A DNA stretch of 64,000 nt, taken from the NCBI RefSeq assembly GCF_013141715.1, contig NZ_WHOA01000237.1, positions 62,001-126,000 on the forward strand. Direction: 5' to 3'. A model generated the notes under the pieces. It ran no database searches, was not told the origin of the DNA, and was given only the letters and a program-made list of their open reading frames with translations. The position numbers and the translations under genes are program-made. Of the stretch, positions 35,377-44,332 are shown piece by piece. Within the stretch, counting starts at the first letter, position 1. Each line of letters starts with the position of its first letter. This DNA comes from Paenibacillus phytorum. GTDB lineage: Bacteria > Bacillota > Bacilli > Paenibacillales > NBRC-103111.

Positions 35377-35531
35377 AAGCTAATCTCCCGCATTGGTATT
35401 AGGTGGAAACTTTTTATAAGTTAAGATTTCCTATTCATGTGGATTTATGCGGTGCGACAAATTAGATTTAGTCGCCTATCGAAATTAGGTCTTCAATCGA
35501 TTGCAAAAAGAGAAGAGAGGGTGTAAATTTA

Positions 35532-36227
35532 ATGAATAATTACATCGTACGTGAGCTTGGTGAAGGGTGGGGTGAAAGAATGTTTACGGAAGAAGAAAAG
35601 GAAGGTTTGTATAAGAGCATTTATACAAGACGAGATGTACGAACATTTTTATCGGATCCTATCCCGGAAGAAACAATAATGAAATTGTTAAATGCAGCGC
35701 ACCATGGTCCTTCAGTTGGATTTATGCAACCCTGGAATTTTATCATCATTTCTACGGATAAAGTGAAAGAGCGTTTGGCTTGGGCGGCAGATAAAGAGAG
35801 ACGGGCTTTGGCCATTCATTATGAAGATACACGTCAAGACGAATTTCTAAATCTCAAGATCGAAGGCATCAAACAGGCCCCTATCACGATTTGTGTTACT
35901 TGTGACCCAACGCGCGGCGGTTCTCATGTGCTAGGAAGAAATTCTATACCAGAAACCGATATCATGTCCGTTGCTTGCGCGATTCAAAACATGTGGTTAG
36001 CAGCATGTGCAGAAGGATTAGCTATGGGTTGGGTAAGCTTCTATAAGAAAAATGATGTGCGAGATATCCTAGGGATACCTCCTCATATTGATCCAGTAGC
36101 ATTGCTATCTATTGGATTCACAGAAAATTATCCAGAGAAGCCCATTTTGGAAACTGCTAATTGGGAAAAACGCAGGAGCCTGAATAATTTGATATTCAGC
36201 GAGACTTGGGGAAATTCAAAAAGTTGA
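35532..36227 (+). CDS. bluB: 5,6-dimethylbenzimidazole synthase (BluB)
   Basis: 231 residues, nitroreductase fold. The BluB subgroup is indicated by RRDVRTFLSDPIPEE, HHGPSVGFMQPWNFI, GRNSIPETDIMSVACAIQNMWL and GLAMGWVSFYKKNDV. The enzyme fragments FMN with oxygen to make the lower ligand of cobalamin. An internal ATG at 35,580 (MFTEEEK) would give the more usual BluB length, and either start is possible. No cobalamin biosynthesis neighbours and no B12 riboswitch are present; it stands alone, with its own terminator. Confidence 0.85.
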   Translation: MNNYIVRELGEGWGERMFTEEEKEGLYKSIYTRRDVRTFLSDPIPEETIMKLLNAAHHGPSVGFMQPWNFIIISTDKVKERLAWAADKERRALAIHYEDTRQDEFLNLKIEGIKQAPITICVTCDPTRGGSHVLGRNSIPETDIMSVACAIQNMWLAACAEGLAMGWVSFYKKNDVRDILGIPPHIDPVALLSIGFTENYPEKPILETANWEKRRSLNNLIFSETWGNSKS

Positions 36228-36235
36228 CAACAAGA

Positions 36236-36269
36236 AAAGCCGCCTTCCGATTAATCGGAAGGCGGCTTT
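36236..36269. terminator. 34-bp palindromic terminator between bluB and yjcZ
   Basis: A perfect 34-base palindrome (AAAGCCGCCTTCCGATT and its complement). Short A and T tracts at both ends make it a shared terminator for the convergent genes. Confidence 0.85.
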
Positions 36270-36286
36270 GTGCATCCTATTTTATA

Positions 36287-36367
36287 TTAGAATGTTGCAA
36301 GAATGATGACTAACAGAATGTACAGTACCAATACGACAGCTGTGCTAGAATATCCAACGCCTGACAT
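36287..36367 (-). CDS. yjcZ: YjcZ family sporulation micro-protein
   Basis: A 26-residue gene. The protein starts MSGVGYSSTAVVLVLYILL and ends VIILATF, which is the YjcZ/YrkK pattern: a short Gly/Ser-Tyr head and one membrane helix. GGGAGGA lies 6-7 bases before the ATG. Homologues are made during sporulation and sit in spore or coat-associated membranes. A CATAGGATA box upstream fits a late mother-cell promoter. Function is unknown. The gene is easily missed because of its size. Confidence 0.88.
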   Translation of the reverse strand: MSGVGYSSTAVVLVLYILLVIILATF

Positions 36368-36419
36368 GGTGCTTCCTCCCTTCTGCCTGCAAGAACCTTT
36401 TCTTTGTTGTTGCTCGATA

Positions 36420-36428
36420 TATCCTATG
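36420..36428 (-). promoter_or_regulatory. Possible sigma-K type -10 element for yjcZ
   Basis: CATAGGATA on the minus strand matches the sigma-K -10 consensus CATANNNTA, 53 bases before the yjcZ start. The -35 region is not distinctive. Confidence 0.35.
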
Positions 36429-36459
36429 TCGGGCAGGGCAGATAGGTATAGACGTATGT

Positions 36460-38760
36460 CTATTTATTCAGGAGAAAAGGTGTCAATTCACCTAGATAGA
36501 ATACGTCTAGGTGATGAAGTGCGCGGGTACAAGCGGTGTAAAACAGCTTGCGTTCCTTCGCTTCCGCGTAGACAGCCGCCCCGGCATCGTAGAGAATAAC
36601 GGCGTCGAACTCGAGCCCTTTGGCGAGGTACGCCGGCAGGATCATGACGCCTGCCTCATAGTGCAGCGTCTCTTTGGTGATCCGCGCGAGTCCCGGCAGC
36701 AGCGGCTTAAGGCTATCGTGCGCGCTTCGCGTCTCGCGCTCGGTCTTGCAAATGATCGCGACGGAGCTTGCGCCGCCGTCGCGTCTGGCCTTGGCCGCCT
36801 CAGCCACGAGGCGGCTGAGTTCGGTCTCGTCTGCCGCGCGCAGTACACGCGGCGCCTCGCCGCTGCGGCTGAACGGCTCGATCGGCTCGCCGCCAGGCAG
36901 TACGCGACTAGCGAAATCGACGATTTCGCGCGTCGAGCGGTAGCTCTTGACGAGGCGGATTGTCTCCGTCTCATCTTCCTTCATCAGCTCGCTAATGGAG
37001 CTGTACTCGCTCGTTTGCCCCTCGCCATCCGTACTGCTGCTTGCGTTCGCATGCGTGAAGATCCCTTGATTCCAATCCCCGAGCAGGGTGAACCGAGCGC
37101 GTGGGAACAGCTTCTTCAAGTACGCATAGTGAAACGGCGAGTAATCCTGCGCTTCATCCACGAGACAATAACGGATGGTACCTACGCGCAGTTGGCCCTC
37201 AACAAGGCCCTTCAAATAGACAAGAGGTGTCGCATCTTCGTAATGCAGCATTCCCCCAGCAAGCGCATCAGCCGTGAAGGTACTTATCGTATCCCAAGCT
37301 GCAGGTAGACGCTGCTCTGAATGGTGCATAAGCTCTTGATGCAGCTCACTATTCGTATAAAGATCTTGATACATCCCGAGCACGTCCACATAAGCGAGCT
37401 TTCGCGCCTTCTCCTTAAGTGGAGCGATCGCTTTATGCGCTTTGACCTTGCTCATCTTTTTCATCTCTGGCTCGGTGCCCAAATATTTCGGCTCCCGCAC
37501 CATTTTACGATAAAACCTCTTCTGTACATCCGCTTGAAACTCATCCAGCTTCTCCAGCATCCACTCCGATAATTGTTCCATCCGTTCACCCAGAGCAAGA
37601 ATAGAGGACTTGCTGTAAAACCGTTCGCTAAGCTCATCCGCAGTAATCAACACTTTCTTACCGACGGATAAATCGAGAAAACGAATGCCGCCATTTTTCA
37701 GTTTCTCTCCGTAGGCCTCAATGACGCTGAGAAAAGCAGCGGACGTTTTGTAATGAATGCTTTGCAGCCGTGCTGCGTATGCGGGATCTTGATCCGTCCC
37801 CGTAAGGATGAACTCCAATTGATCGTAGGGATCTTCCAGCGTCAGACCCATGTCGCTTAATTTATGTGTTAAATAGTCTTGGAATGTTGTCTGCTGCATG
37901 GTAGCTTCGCCTAGCTCCGGCAGTACGTGAGATACGTAGTCGCTGAACAAGGAGTTCGGCGAGAACAAAATCATATTGTCGGCGCTAAGCGTCGTCCGAT
38001 ATTTGTAGAGCAAATAAGCGATACGCTGCAGCGCGACGGAGGTTTTACCGCTGCCGGCGGCCCCTTGCACGACGAGTACCTTGTGCCGATCATCGCGGAT
38101 GATCTGGTTCTGCTCGCGCTGGATCGTCGTGACGATGCTATGCATCTTCTCGTCAGCGCTGCGGCTCAGCATCTGCTGAAGCATCTCGTCACCGATGGAG
38201 ATCCCCGTATCGAACACATCCTGCAGCACGCCGGCTTTGATGATGTACTGCCGCTTGAGCATCAGCTCACCGCTGACATCCATCTCTGGTGTCCGATATG
38301 TCGCTGGACCCGGCGGATAGTCATAGAACAAGCTGGCTATGGGCGCACGCCAGTCGTAGATAAGAATTTCATCCGTCTTGGCATCTATAAAAGATGTCAA
38401 TCCGATGTAAATCTTCTCGCGCTCCTGCTCCCCGCGCTCCTTGAAATCAATGCGGCTGAAATACGGCGCATCGACGACACGCTGCAGCTTACGCAGCGCA
38501 TCCTGCGCCAAGCGGTAGCTGCGTTCTTGGCCCTGCAGCACATGCTCCTGCTGGGCCATACTCGCTGCCGTCTCAATCAAATCATCCGCATTATCCGCAT
38601 TGACCGAGATATCATCCCAGAAACTGCGGCCAATCGCTGTCGCTTCGGATCGGCGCTCATCCACCGTTTGGCGCAGCTCTTCAATTCGCTGCTGTATATT
38701 GGCACGTACAGAGGCAACGCGCTGCGTTTCCCTCTCCCGTTCTTCGTTCTCTATAGGCAT
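36460..38760 (-). CDS. helD: RNA polymerase recycling ATPase / UvrD-like helicase HelD
   Basis: 766 residues, the size of Firmicute HelD. It has an N-terminal coiled coil (about residues 1-110, EERERETQRVASVRANIQQR), the HelD-specific block EILIYDWRAPIASLFYDYPPG, Walker A GAAGSGKTSVALQRIAYLLY, motif II CLVDEAQDYSPFHY, and motif VI YTACTRALHHLDVFYLG. HelD removes stalled RNA polymerase from DNA using ATP. Codon use is GC-rich in the C-terminal third (36,560-37,050). The last codons include a CACCTAGA/TCTAGGTG hairpin that may serve as part of the 3' end. Confidence 0.92.
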   Translation of the reverse strand: MPIENEERERETQRVASVRANIQQRIEELRQTVDERRSEATAIGRSFWDDISVNADNADDLIETAASMAQQEHVLQGQERSYRLAQDALRKLQRVVDAPYFSRIDFKERGEQEREKIYIGLTSFIDAKTDEILIYDWRAPIASLFYDYPPGPATYRTPEMDVSGELMLKRQYIIKAGVLQDVFDTGISIGDEMLQQMLSRSADEKMHSIVTTIQREQNQIIRDDRHKVLVVQGAAGSGKTSVALQRIAYLLYKYRTTLSADNMILFSPNSLFSDYVSHVLPELGEATMQQTTFQDYLTHKLSDMGLTLEDPYDQLEFILTGTDQDPAYAARLQSIHYKTSAAFLSVIEAYGEKLKNGGIRFLDLSVGKKVLITADELSERFYSKSSILALGERMEQLSEWMLEKLDEFQADVQKRFYRKMVREPKYLGTEPEMKKMSKVKAHKAIAPLKEKARKLAYVDVLGMYQDLYTNSELHQELMHHSEQRLPAAWDTISTFTADALAGGMLHYEDATPLVYLKGLVEGQLRVGTIRYCLVDEAQDYSPFHYAYLKKLFPRARFTLLGDWNQGIFTHANASSSTDGEGQTSEYSSISELMKEDETETIRLVKSYRSTREIVDFASRVLPGGEPIEPFSRSGEAPRVLRAADETELSRLVAEAAKARRDGGASSVAIICKTERETRSAHDSLKPLLPGLARITKETLHYEAGVMILPAYLAKGLEFDAVILYDAGAAVYAEAKERKLFYTACTRALHHLDVFYLGELTPFLLNK

Positions 38761-38781
38761 ACGGTCTCACTCCACTTCTAT

Positions 38782-39753
38782 CTATTTATATACCCCGTGG
38801 ATCACCTCTTCAAACTCAGGCTCTTCCATATGTACATCGTCCATATCGCCCCAGCTGCTGACGATACGCAGCACTTCCATCGCTTTCAGCTCCTGGCGGT
38901 TGCAAGCGATCGTGAGACTATTCGCTTCTTGCTCCACCACGCGAAACGGAAGCTCCCAGCTAGCAGGAACTTGTATTTCACCTCGATAAGTGACCTTCAT
39001 CATCGTTGGTAAACCAATGCGATCCCGCAGCTCATCGATCGACCCGTCATAGCCAATTTGCCCATGATTAATGACGATGACTCGTTTACACAATTGCTCG
39101 ATATCATCCATATCATGCGTTGTCAGCAGAATCGTCTTACCGAAATCTCGATTTAAAGTCTGAAGAAAGCCGCGAATGTTCCGCTTGGCGACAACATCCA
39201 ACCCGATGGTAGGCTCATCCAGAAACAAAATATCCGGATCATGCAGCATCGAAGCCGCCAAATCGGCCCGCATCCGCTGCCCAAGGGAAAGCTTCCGGAC
39301 AGGCGTATCCATCAGCTCCTTCAGTTCAAGAAGCTCAGTCAATTCGCCTAATCTGCGGCGTGCGGTGCTTTCCTCCACCCGATACATCGCCGTTAGAATT
39401 TCATAGGAATCCTTAACCGGCAGATCCCACCACAGCTGACTGCGCTGACCGAATACAACGCCAAGCTGCTTTACGACTCGTCTTCGATGCTTCTGAGGAC
39501 TATAGCCGTGAATGAGCACTTCGCCGGAGGTTGGATGTAGAATGCCGGTGAGCATTTTGATCGTCGTAGACTTTCCTGCTCCATTAGGTCCAATATACCC
39601 GACGAACTCGCCAGATTCAATCTCGAAGCTTACATCGCGTACAGCTTCCTTCTCTTTATAGGCTCGTGAGAACAAAGTTCGAATACCTGAGAACTTGCCT
39701 TCTTTGACTATCGGAGTTTGAAAAGTTTTGCGTAAATTCGTTACGGTTATCAT
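38782..39753 (-). CDS. ABC transporter ATP-binding protein (NatA/DrrA-like)
   Basis: 323 residues. Walker A is GPNGAGKST, the signature LSLGQRMRADLA, Walker B ILFLDEPTIGLD, and the H-loop LLTTHDMDDIE. The C-terminal ~90 residues form the DrrA-like extension. An open frame continues to 39,981, but its extra 76 residues have no family resemblance and overlap the permease gene. AAGGAGGG precedes the ATG at 39,753, though about 12 bases away. With the two permeases next to it, it forms the COG4586/4587/3694 type exporter trio of unknown cargo. Confidence 0.92.
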   Translation of the reverse strand: MITVTNLRKTFQTPIVKEGKFSGIRTLFSRAYKEKEAVRDVSFEIESGEFVGYIGPNGAGKSTTIKMLTGILHPTSGEVLIHGYSPQKHRRRVVKQLGVVFGQRSQLWWDLPVKDSYEILTAMYRVEESTARRRLGELTELLELKELMDTPVRKLSLGQRMRADLAASMLHDPDILFLDEPTIGLDVVAKRNIRGFLQTLNRDFGKTILLTTHDMDDIEQLCKRVIVINHGQIGYDGSIDELRDRIGLPTMMKVTYRGEIQVPASWELPFRVVEQEANSLTIACNRQELKAMEVLRIVSSWGDMDDVHMEEPEFEEVIHGVYK

Positions 39754-39788
39754 GTTTCTTGTGATCCCTCCTTGTATGAAGCCCTCGG

Positions 39789-40580
39789 TTAACTTCCTGT
39801 GCTTTGATAGCGAGATAATCCTAACTTCCAGAAACGCATAGCCAGCCAGAGCGCAACGAATGAAACAGTAATGGTTCCTATCAGCATCCCGATACCGCCT
39901 TGATGTCTCAGCAAATATAAGGTAGGTATGTAATTGACGAAGCCTACCGGAACGAGTACCAATAGCGCTCCCTGCAGCCACTTGGGATACAAAGAAAGCG
40001 GATAGCGCGCCGCGGTTTGGGAAGCGTCTTCGGTCATATTTTGCAGGGATTCAATCCGTGTCAGCCAGAAGCCGGCAGCCGCAGTTGCCAAGCCTATGGC
40101 GAATAAAATAATGGCACCCGTTAGGATAATTAACACCGTTAAAGGAACGGCTGACCATCCGATTTGTCCATCAGCCATTAAAGCTTTCATAGCAATAAAC
40201 AATAAAATGATACCTTGCCCTACTTCGGCAAATAAGAGCCGTGAATTTTGTGTCATCAGCGCTAGCAGTACAGGGACAGGCCGTGTGAGAAGCGCATCCA
40301 GATCACCCGAAACGAGATATTTCTCTAGATGATGCACATCGGAAGCTAGCGTGCGATAAATCGCTTTGGATATCATCATAACCCCGTACAGATAGCACAC
40401 CTCATACAGTGTCCAGCCTTTGATATTGCCAAAACGCATCATCACCAACGCCACCATCAGAAATTCTGAGATATGTACAAAGGAAGCCATCACAGTCGAA
40501 AAAAAGAAATTAAACTTATACTGCATACGGCTTCGCAAGCTCGCCTTGATCAGCAGCATATAGAGCCTCACTGACATCAT
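39789..40580 (-). CDS. ABC-2 family permease (COG3694-like)
   Basis: 263 residues, six predicted membrane segments. The family segment FSTVMASFVHISEFLMVALVMMRFG and the loop LASDVHHLEKYLVSGDLDALLTRP are typical of the permease pair that goes with a NatA/DrrA ATPase. The ATG at 40,580 overlaps the stop of the upstream permease gene (ATGA). The frame beyond it to 40,655 is not supported. Confidence 0.85.
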   Translation of the reverse strand: MMSVRLYMLLIKASLRSRMQYKFNFFFSTVMASFVHISEFLMVALVMMRFGNIKGWTLYEVCYLYGVMMISKAIYRTLASDVHHLEKYLVSGDLDALLTRPVPVLLALMTQNSRLLFAEVGQGIILLFIAMKALMADGQIGWSAVPLTVLIILTGAIILFAIGLATAAAGFWLTRIESLQNMTEDASQTAARYPLSLYPKWLQGALLVLVPVGFVNYIPTLYLLRHQGGIGMLIGTITVSFVALWLAMRFWKLGLSRYQSTGS

Positions 40581-41353
40581 CCGCCCTGCACCTCCAGCTT
40601 TCTGCGTACCCCCTGCGTAACCGCCAGACAGACGCAAGTAAACCCGATGCCCCAAGCAAGAGCGCCGAGCACAACAGTTCCTTGTTCAAGCTGCATGTAG
40701 ATACGAGTTGGGTAATAGAGTAGATAAGGATATGGAGTGTAAAAGCTAATCGTGCGGAGCCAACCTGGCAACCATTCTAGAGGAATGAAAAAACCAGAGA
40801 GCAGTGTACTGAAGGAATAATTAACCCAGTAAAACCAACGAGATTCTGTGGTCCACAAGGCTGCTACGCCTATCAAATAATTTGTGCAAATGGAGATATA
40901 TGCCGCCAAGACGAGCGCAATCGCTGTCCAGCCATAAACCGAAGCGTGATGTGGAAGCTGTAAGGAGAAAATGAAGTAGTAGAGGGCATAAATCGGGATA
41001 AATTTATAAAGAAACTGATAATATACCTGGCCCCATTCCCGGCTCATCGCCTGACAGAATAAGTGTACAGGCCGCATGAGATCGACCGCAATTTGCCCGG
41101 TGCGCACCGATTGCTCGAGTCCGAGTCCATTCGTCGTGAACTGCGTAATCCAAAGGATCGCTTGGTTAAAAGCAATATAACCTACAATCCCTTTCGCACC
41201 GTATTCGCCGAGTGAGGAGTCGCTCCCCAAACCGGTCCAGATGCTAGCATAAATGAAGCCAAACACCGCACTCACCGCATTGTGCAGCAGATGCGAACCG
41301 CGATACTGCAAATTCCTCGCATACGCCTTGCGCGCCAAAACCGCGAAAAGCAT
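40577..41353 (-). CDS. ABC-2 family permease (COG4587-like)
   Basis: 258 residues, six predicted membrane segments. Family blocks are GAKGIVGYIAFNQAILWITQF and QIAVDLMRPVHLFCQAMSREWG. It is the first gene of the three-gene exporter unit. AGGAGGT lies about 6 bases before the ATG. It heterodimerises by inference with the next permease. Confidence 0.87.
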   Translation of the reverse strand: MLFAVLARKAYARNLQYRGSHLLHNAVSAVFGFIYASIWTGLGSDSSLGEYGAKGIVGYIAFNQAILWITQFTTNGLGLEQSVRTGQIAVDLMRPVHLFCQAMSREWGQVYYQFLYKFIPIYALYYFIFSLQLPHHASVYGWTAIALVLAAYISICTNYLIGVAALWTTESRWFYWVNYSFSTLLSGFFIPLEWLPGWLRTISFYTPYPYLLYYPTRIYMQLEQGTVVLGALAWGIGFTCVCLAVTQGVRRKLEVQGG

Positions 41354-41499
41354 AAAACACCTCCTGAGCTGTTTTGATCCTTATCAACTAGCTTTTTTTG
41401 CAGCCGCCGCGTAGAGACGGAAGTCTATATTACCAAAATTCCCCTAACCATGGCAATGATTATTTTTTGTTGCAGATGACGCCTCCTCCAAAAACGAAA

Positions 41500-41540
41500 A
41501 AGTCCCCATCTCGTCGCTCAAAGCAACAAAATAGGGACTT
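41500..41540 (-). terminator. Terminator of the LTA synthase gene
   Basis: AAGTCCC (41,500-41,506) pairs with GGGACTT (41,534-41,540) over a 27-base loop. On the minus strand it is followed by TTTTTCG. It starts 3 bases past the stop codon. Confidence 0.75.
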
Positions 41541-41543
41541 CTT

Positions 41544-43562
41544 TTACTGCGCGCTCACCGGCTTAGCCGGCGGGGAATTGTTGCTCACTCCCGCAGCTTG
41601 CGGAGGAACATTTCCTTCATTAAACTCAGCGTTATAGCTATCCTGACTGGTTTTCGTCAAATATTCATGATCGATGTGTTCAGCCAAATACTGCTTACCG
41701 AATAGTAAATCGTACTGCACATTCCTATAGTCATCACGGAGTGCTTGCACCGATTCGGGGACTCCAGCATGGAGTTCTTGGTTCGCATCAACGACAAGAT
41801 TACTCAGTAGTCCTGGCACTTGCGCCGCCAATTCGGCATTCAACTTGAAATTAGCTGGTTTCTCCATATGCAGCATATCCAGTACATGGGCACCAAGGAA
41901 GGAATCACTGAGCAGTGGAATGTCCTGCTTCGGCATATCGAAGTTCGACCAAGTAACAAGCGGGATGCTATGCATCTTCTTCACTTCTTCCAGCGACCAA
42001 TTATTCGCGTTGCTCGTTTGGATGAAACCTGCTTCCTTATACACTTGATAATCTAATCCCAGCATCGGCAAATGATCCCCATAGAATACGATCATCGTCG
42101 GTTCATCCGATTCCTGGAAGTGATCGATCAGCATTTGTAAGCTTTGATCCGCATCGTGCGCGCCCTGCGCGTATGTCTCAAGAATCGTTTTTGCTTCAGG
42201 CGTCAAGTCACCTTGCGCTTTGAACTGATTTTCTCCATACCGAGGTTCATCGTAGGGTCCATGATTTTGCATGGTTACCGTGTACATAAACATAGGATCT
42301 TCGGTTTTATCTACTTCGTCTATAATGCTCCTAGACACTTCAGCGTCCGAGATAAAGTAACCTTTCATTTCCGGATTCACGAAATGTTCACTGCTCTTAA
42401 AGCTTTGGAAGCCTAACTCCTTATACACCGAATTACGGTTCCAGAACCAGCCTTCATAGGAGTGAATTCCCATACTTTTGTAGCCCTGATCGGCAAAATA
42501 ACTCGCCAAGCTCGGTACAGGTTTCGTTATATATTGTTGATACGGAATGGACCCTCCTGGCAGGAAGCTCATCGAATTCCCCGTCAACACTTCGAATTCT
42601 ACATTGCTGGTACCGCCACCGAATTGGGGGGACAACAGGTATCCGGATGTTGACTCCTTCTGCAAGCGGTGGAGGGTGGGTACCGGATCTTCACTGAACT
42701 TCACGTTCGTTAGCAAAGTTGGATCCCAAAACGCTTCACTCATTATGAAAATCACGTTCGGCTTCTTCCCTTTTAGAGAATCAGCATCTACGGACTTTTT
42801 CAGTCCTGCCTTTTGCATGCCTACCTCTTGGAGATTAGCTGCAACGGCTGCAATGCTCTGATCACTATACGTTTCTGGTTTTTGAACGATCGAATTTTTG
42901 ACATTGAGGGTGAAAGCTAGCGCTAGTCCATTATTCGCATAGTTTTCTTTCTGATTCCATACAATTTCGTTTACACCTATATGGTCAAGAATTTTGCCAG
43001 CTAACGGTGTTTTGATTGCAAATGCATACAAGGCATAGAGCGAGAACAGCCCTAAACCAATTCGACTGATGATAGATAAAGATACACGTGGGAGTACCCA
43101 TTTTAATAAAAATACAAGGATGACCGCGATGACCACAATTCCGATTCGGAGAAGTGCAGCTTTCCCTGTTACGAGCGAAGCTATATCCATACTTTCTTTG
43201 TTCAGCAAAATATCCCACGGGAAGAATGGCTCCCCAATCATTTTCACCTTCATATAAGAGATCAGTGCCATTAGGCCAAGCAATAAGGTTGCGATGGATC
43301 CGGAAATAGCTAATGATCCTACAACAGCATAAATGAAAGCTAATAAACAGAAGGATATGGCTACATTTAATAGAAAAAGTGATCGGTTAGATGTTATCCA
43401 TTGGACCGTTTCATGCAAAGTACCACGTTCGAGAAGTTCCATTCCCGCTACAGAAAGTATAGGTAAGCATATCATAAATAATAAAAGCGAAATCGTCGCT
43501 CCCAGACGGTTTGGTCTCATCTTCTTAGGAAGATGGTTCCGGGGCTTCAAATTCAAGTGCAT
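41544..43562 (-). CDS. ltaS: Lipoteichoic acid synthase family protein (sulfatase domain)
   Basis: 672 residues. Five N-terminal membrane segments (about residues 18-190) are followed by an extracellular sulfatase-type domain. The catalytic Thr lies in FGGGTSNVEFEVLTGNSMSF. The metal ligands are suggested by MSEAFWDPT, MQNHGPYDEP and FYGDHLPMLG. LtaS enzymes move glycerol-phosphate from phosphatidylglycerol to the growing lipoteichoic acid. Paralogues (YfnI, YqgS, YvgJ) are common in bacilli, and which one this is cannot be decided here. The C-terminus ends in a Pro/Ala/Ser-rich tail. Confidence 0.9.
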   Translation of the reverse strand: MHLNLKPRNHLPKKMRPNRLGATISLLLFMICLPILSVAGMELLERGTLHETVQWITSNRSLFLLNVAISFCLLAFIYAVVGSLAISGSIATLLLGLMALISYMKVKMIGEPFFPWDILLNKESMDIASLVTGKAALLRIGIVVIAVILVFLLKWVLPRVSLSIISRIGLGLFSLYALYAFAIKTPLAGKILDHIGVNEIVWNQKENYANNGLALAFTLNVKNSIVQKPETYSDQSIAAVAANLQEVGMQKAGLKKSVDADSLKGKKPNVIFIMSEAFWDPTLLTNVKFSEDPVPTLHRLQKESTSGYLLSPQFGGGTSNVEFEVLTGNSMSFLPGGSIPYQQYITKPVPSLASYFADQGYKSMGIHSYEGWFWNRNSVYKELGFQSFKSSEHFVNPEMKGYFISDAEVSRSIIDEVDKTEDPMFMYTVTMQNHGPYDEPRYGENQFKAQGDLTPEAKTILETYAQGAHDADQSLQMLIDHFQESDEPTMIVFYGDHLPMLGLDYQVYKEAGFIQTSNANNWSLEEVKKMHSIPLVTWSNFDMPKQDIPLLSDSFLGAHVLDMLHMEKPANFKLNAELAAQVPGLLSNLVVDANQELHAGVPESVQALRDDYRNVQYDLLFGKQYLAEHIDHEYLTKTSQDSYNAEFNEGNVPPQAAGVSNNSPPAKPVSAQ

Positions 43563-43659
43563 ATTGCATCACTCTCCTCTTGCCCCTATTATAAACACCA
43601 ATTGTGAAGAAATTATGTAGCTAACCTTAAAGGAAGCTTAGTTTTACCATAAAATCCCA

Positions 43660-43974
43660 TTATTTAAGCCCTGCCAGCCATGACGCTAGCGCCTTCAATT
43701 CTTCCTCTTTCATTGTCACTTGGAACGGCGGCATTCCGCCACCACCCTTTTGAATACGCTTTATGATCTCCGCTTCATCTAAACGTTCTCCCACTTTTTG
43801 GATATTAGGGCCTTGTCCACCCTGTAATTGATTACCATGACACGAGATGCAGAAATTTTGATAAAGCTTAGGAACATCCACTTTGACCGCCGCCGGCTGC
43901 GATTCATTTTGTTTATTTCCACAGGCAGATAAGACGAGAGCCAGAACAATTACACTAAACAGCTTTAATTTCAT
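43660..43974 (-). CDS. Membrane-anchored c-type cytochrome lipoprotein
   Basis: 104 residues. The lipoprotein signal has lipobox LSACG. A single class I cytochrome c domain carries CISCH (Cys42, Cys45, His46) and the axial Met81 in GGGGMPPF. This matches the small c550/c551 lipoproteins (CccB type) that hand electrons to terminal oxidases on the outer face of the membrane. A GTG at 43,980 is in frame, but its spacing to GGAG is only 4 bases. The ATG at 43,974 is preferred. Confidence 0.92.
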   Translation of the reverse strand: MKLKLFSVIVLALVLSACGNKQNESQPAAVKVDVPKLYQNFCISCHGNQLQGGQGPNIQKVGERLDEAEIIKRIQKGGGGMPPFQVTMKEEELKALASWLAGLK

Positions 43975-44200
43975 ACGCACGAAACTCCTTCAATCTGTTG
44001 TATTTCTCTCATCATACCAGAGCAGTGAATGTAAAATAAAGGAGTCCGCCCAAGTGCAGGATTTTCCCGAAATATACCTTTATTTATCCTTGGACGGATC
44101 TCACGGAATCGATGGATGGCCCCATGCAACAATACAACAAAGCCGGATTAAACTCATCGGGAAAAACTTTGTTTTTTAAAATAAAATTTCAAATACATTA

Positions 44201-44229
44201 TTGAATGTTGAAATATTATTTTGTATGCT
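44201..44229 (+). promoter_or_regulatory. Sigma-A type promoter for the GHL10 glycosidase gene
   Basis: TTGAAT (44,201-44,206) and TATGCT (44,224-44,229) are separated by 17 bases, about 100 bases before the start. A further AGCCGAA/TTCGGCT pair (near 44,236 and 44,285) could fold the 5' leader around the AAAGGAGG at 44,267. Confidence 0.55.
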
Positions 44230-44332
44230 AAAGGCAGCCGAAATTTTTTATAAGAGAAAGGAAGAAAGGAGGATAACCGTTTATTCGGCTTTCATGTAAG
44301 CGAATACATAATGAGAAGGAAGTGAATCCCAT

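Noticed and set aside
35377-35531. Cobalamin riboswitch upstream of bluB
   Set aside because: The B12-box pattern and the long folded leader are not present; the gap is short and AT-rich.
37927-39012. 361-codon plus-strand frame antisense to helD
   Set aside because: helD and the ABC ATPase on the other strand have complete motifs. The antisense frame is a by-product of GC-rich codon use and has no recognisable domain.
38782-39981. 76-residue N-terminal extension of the NatA-like ATPase
   Set aside because: The extension has no resemblance to ABC proteins and overlaps the permease gene. The family N-terminus starts at the ATG at 39,753.
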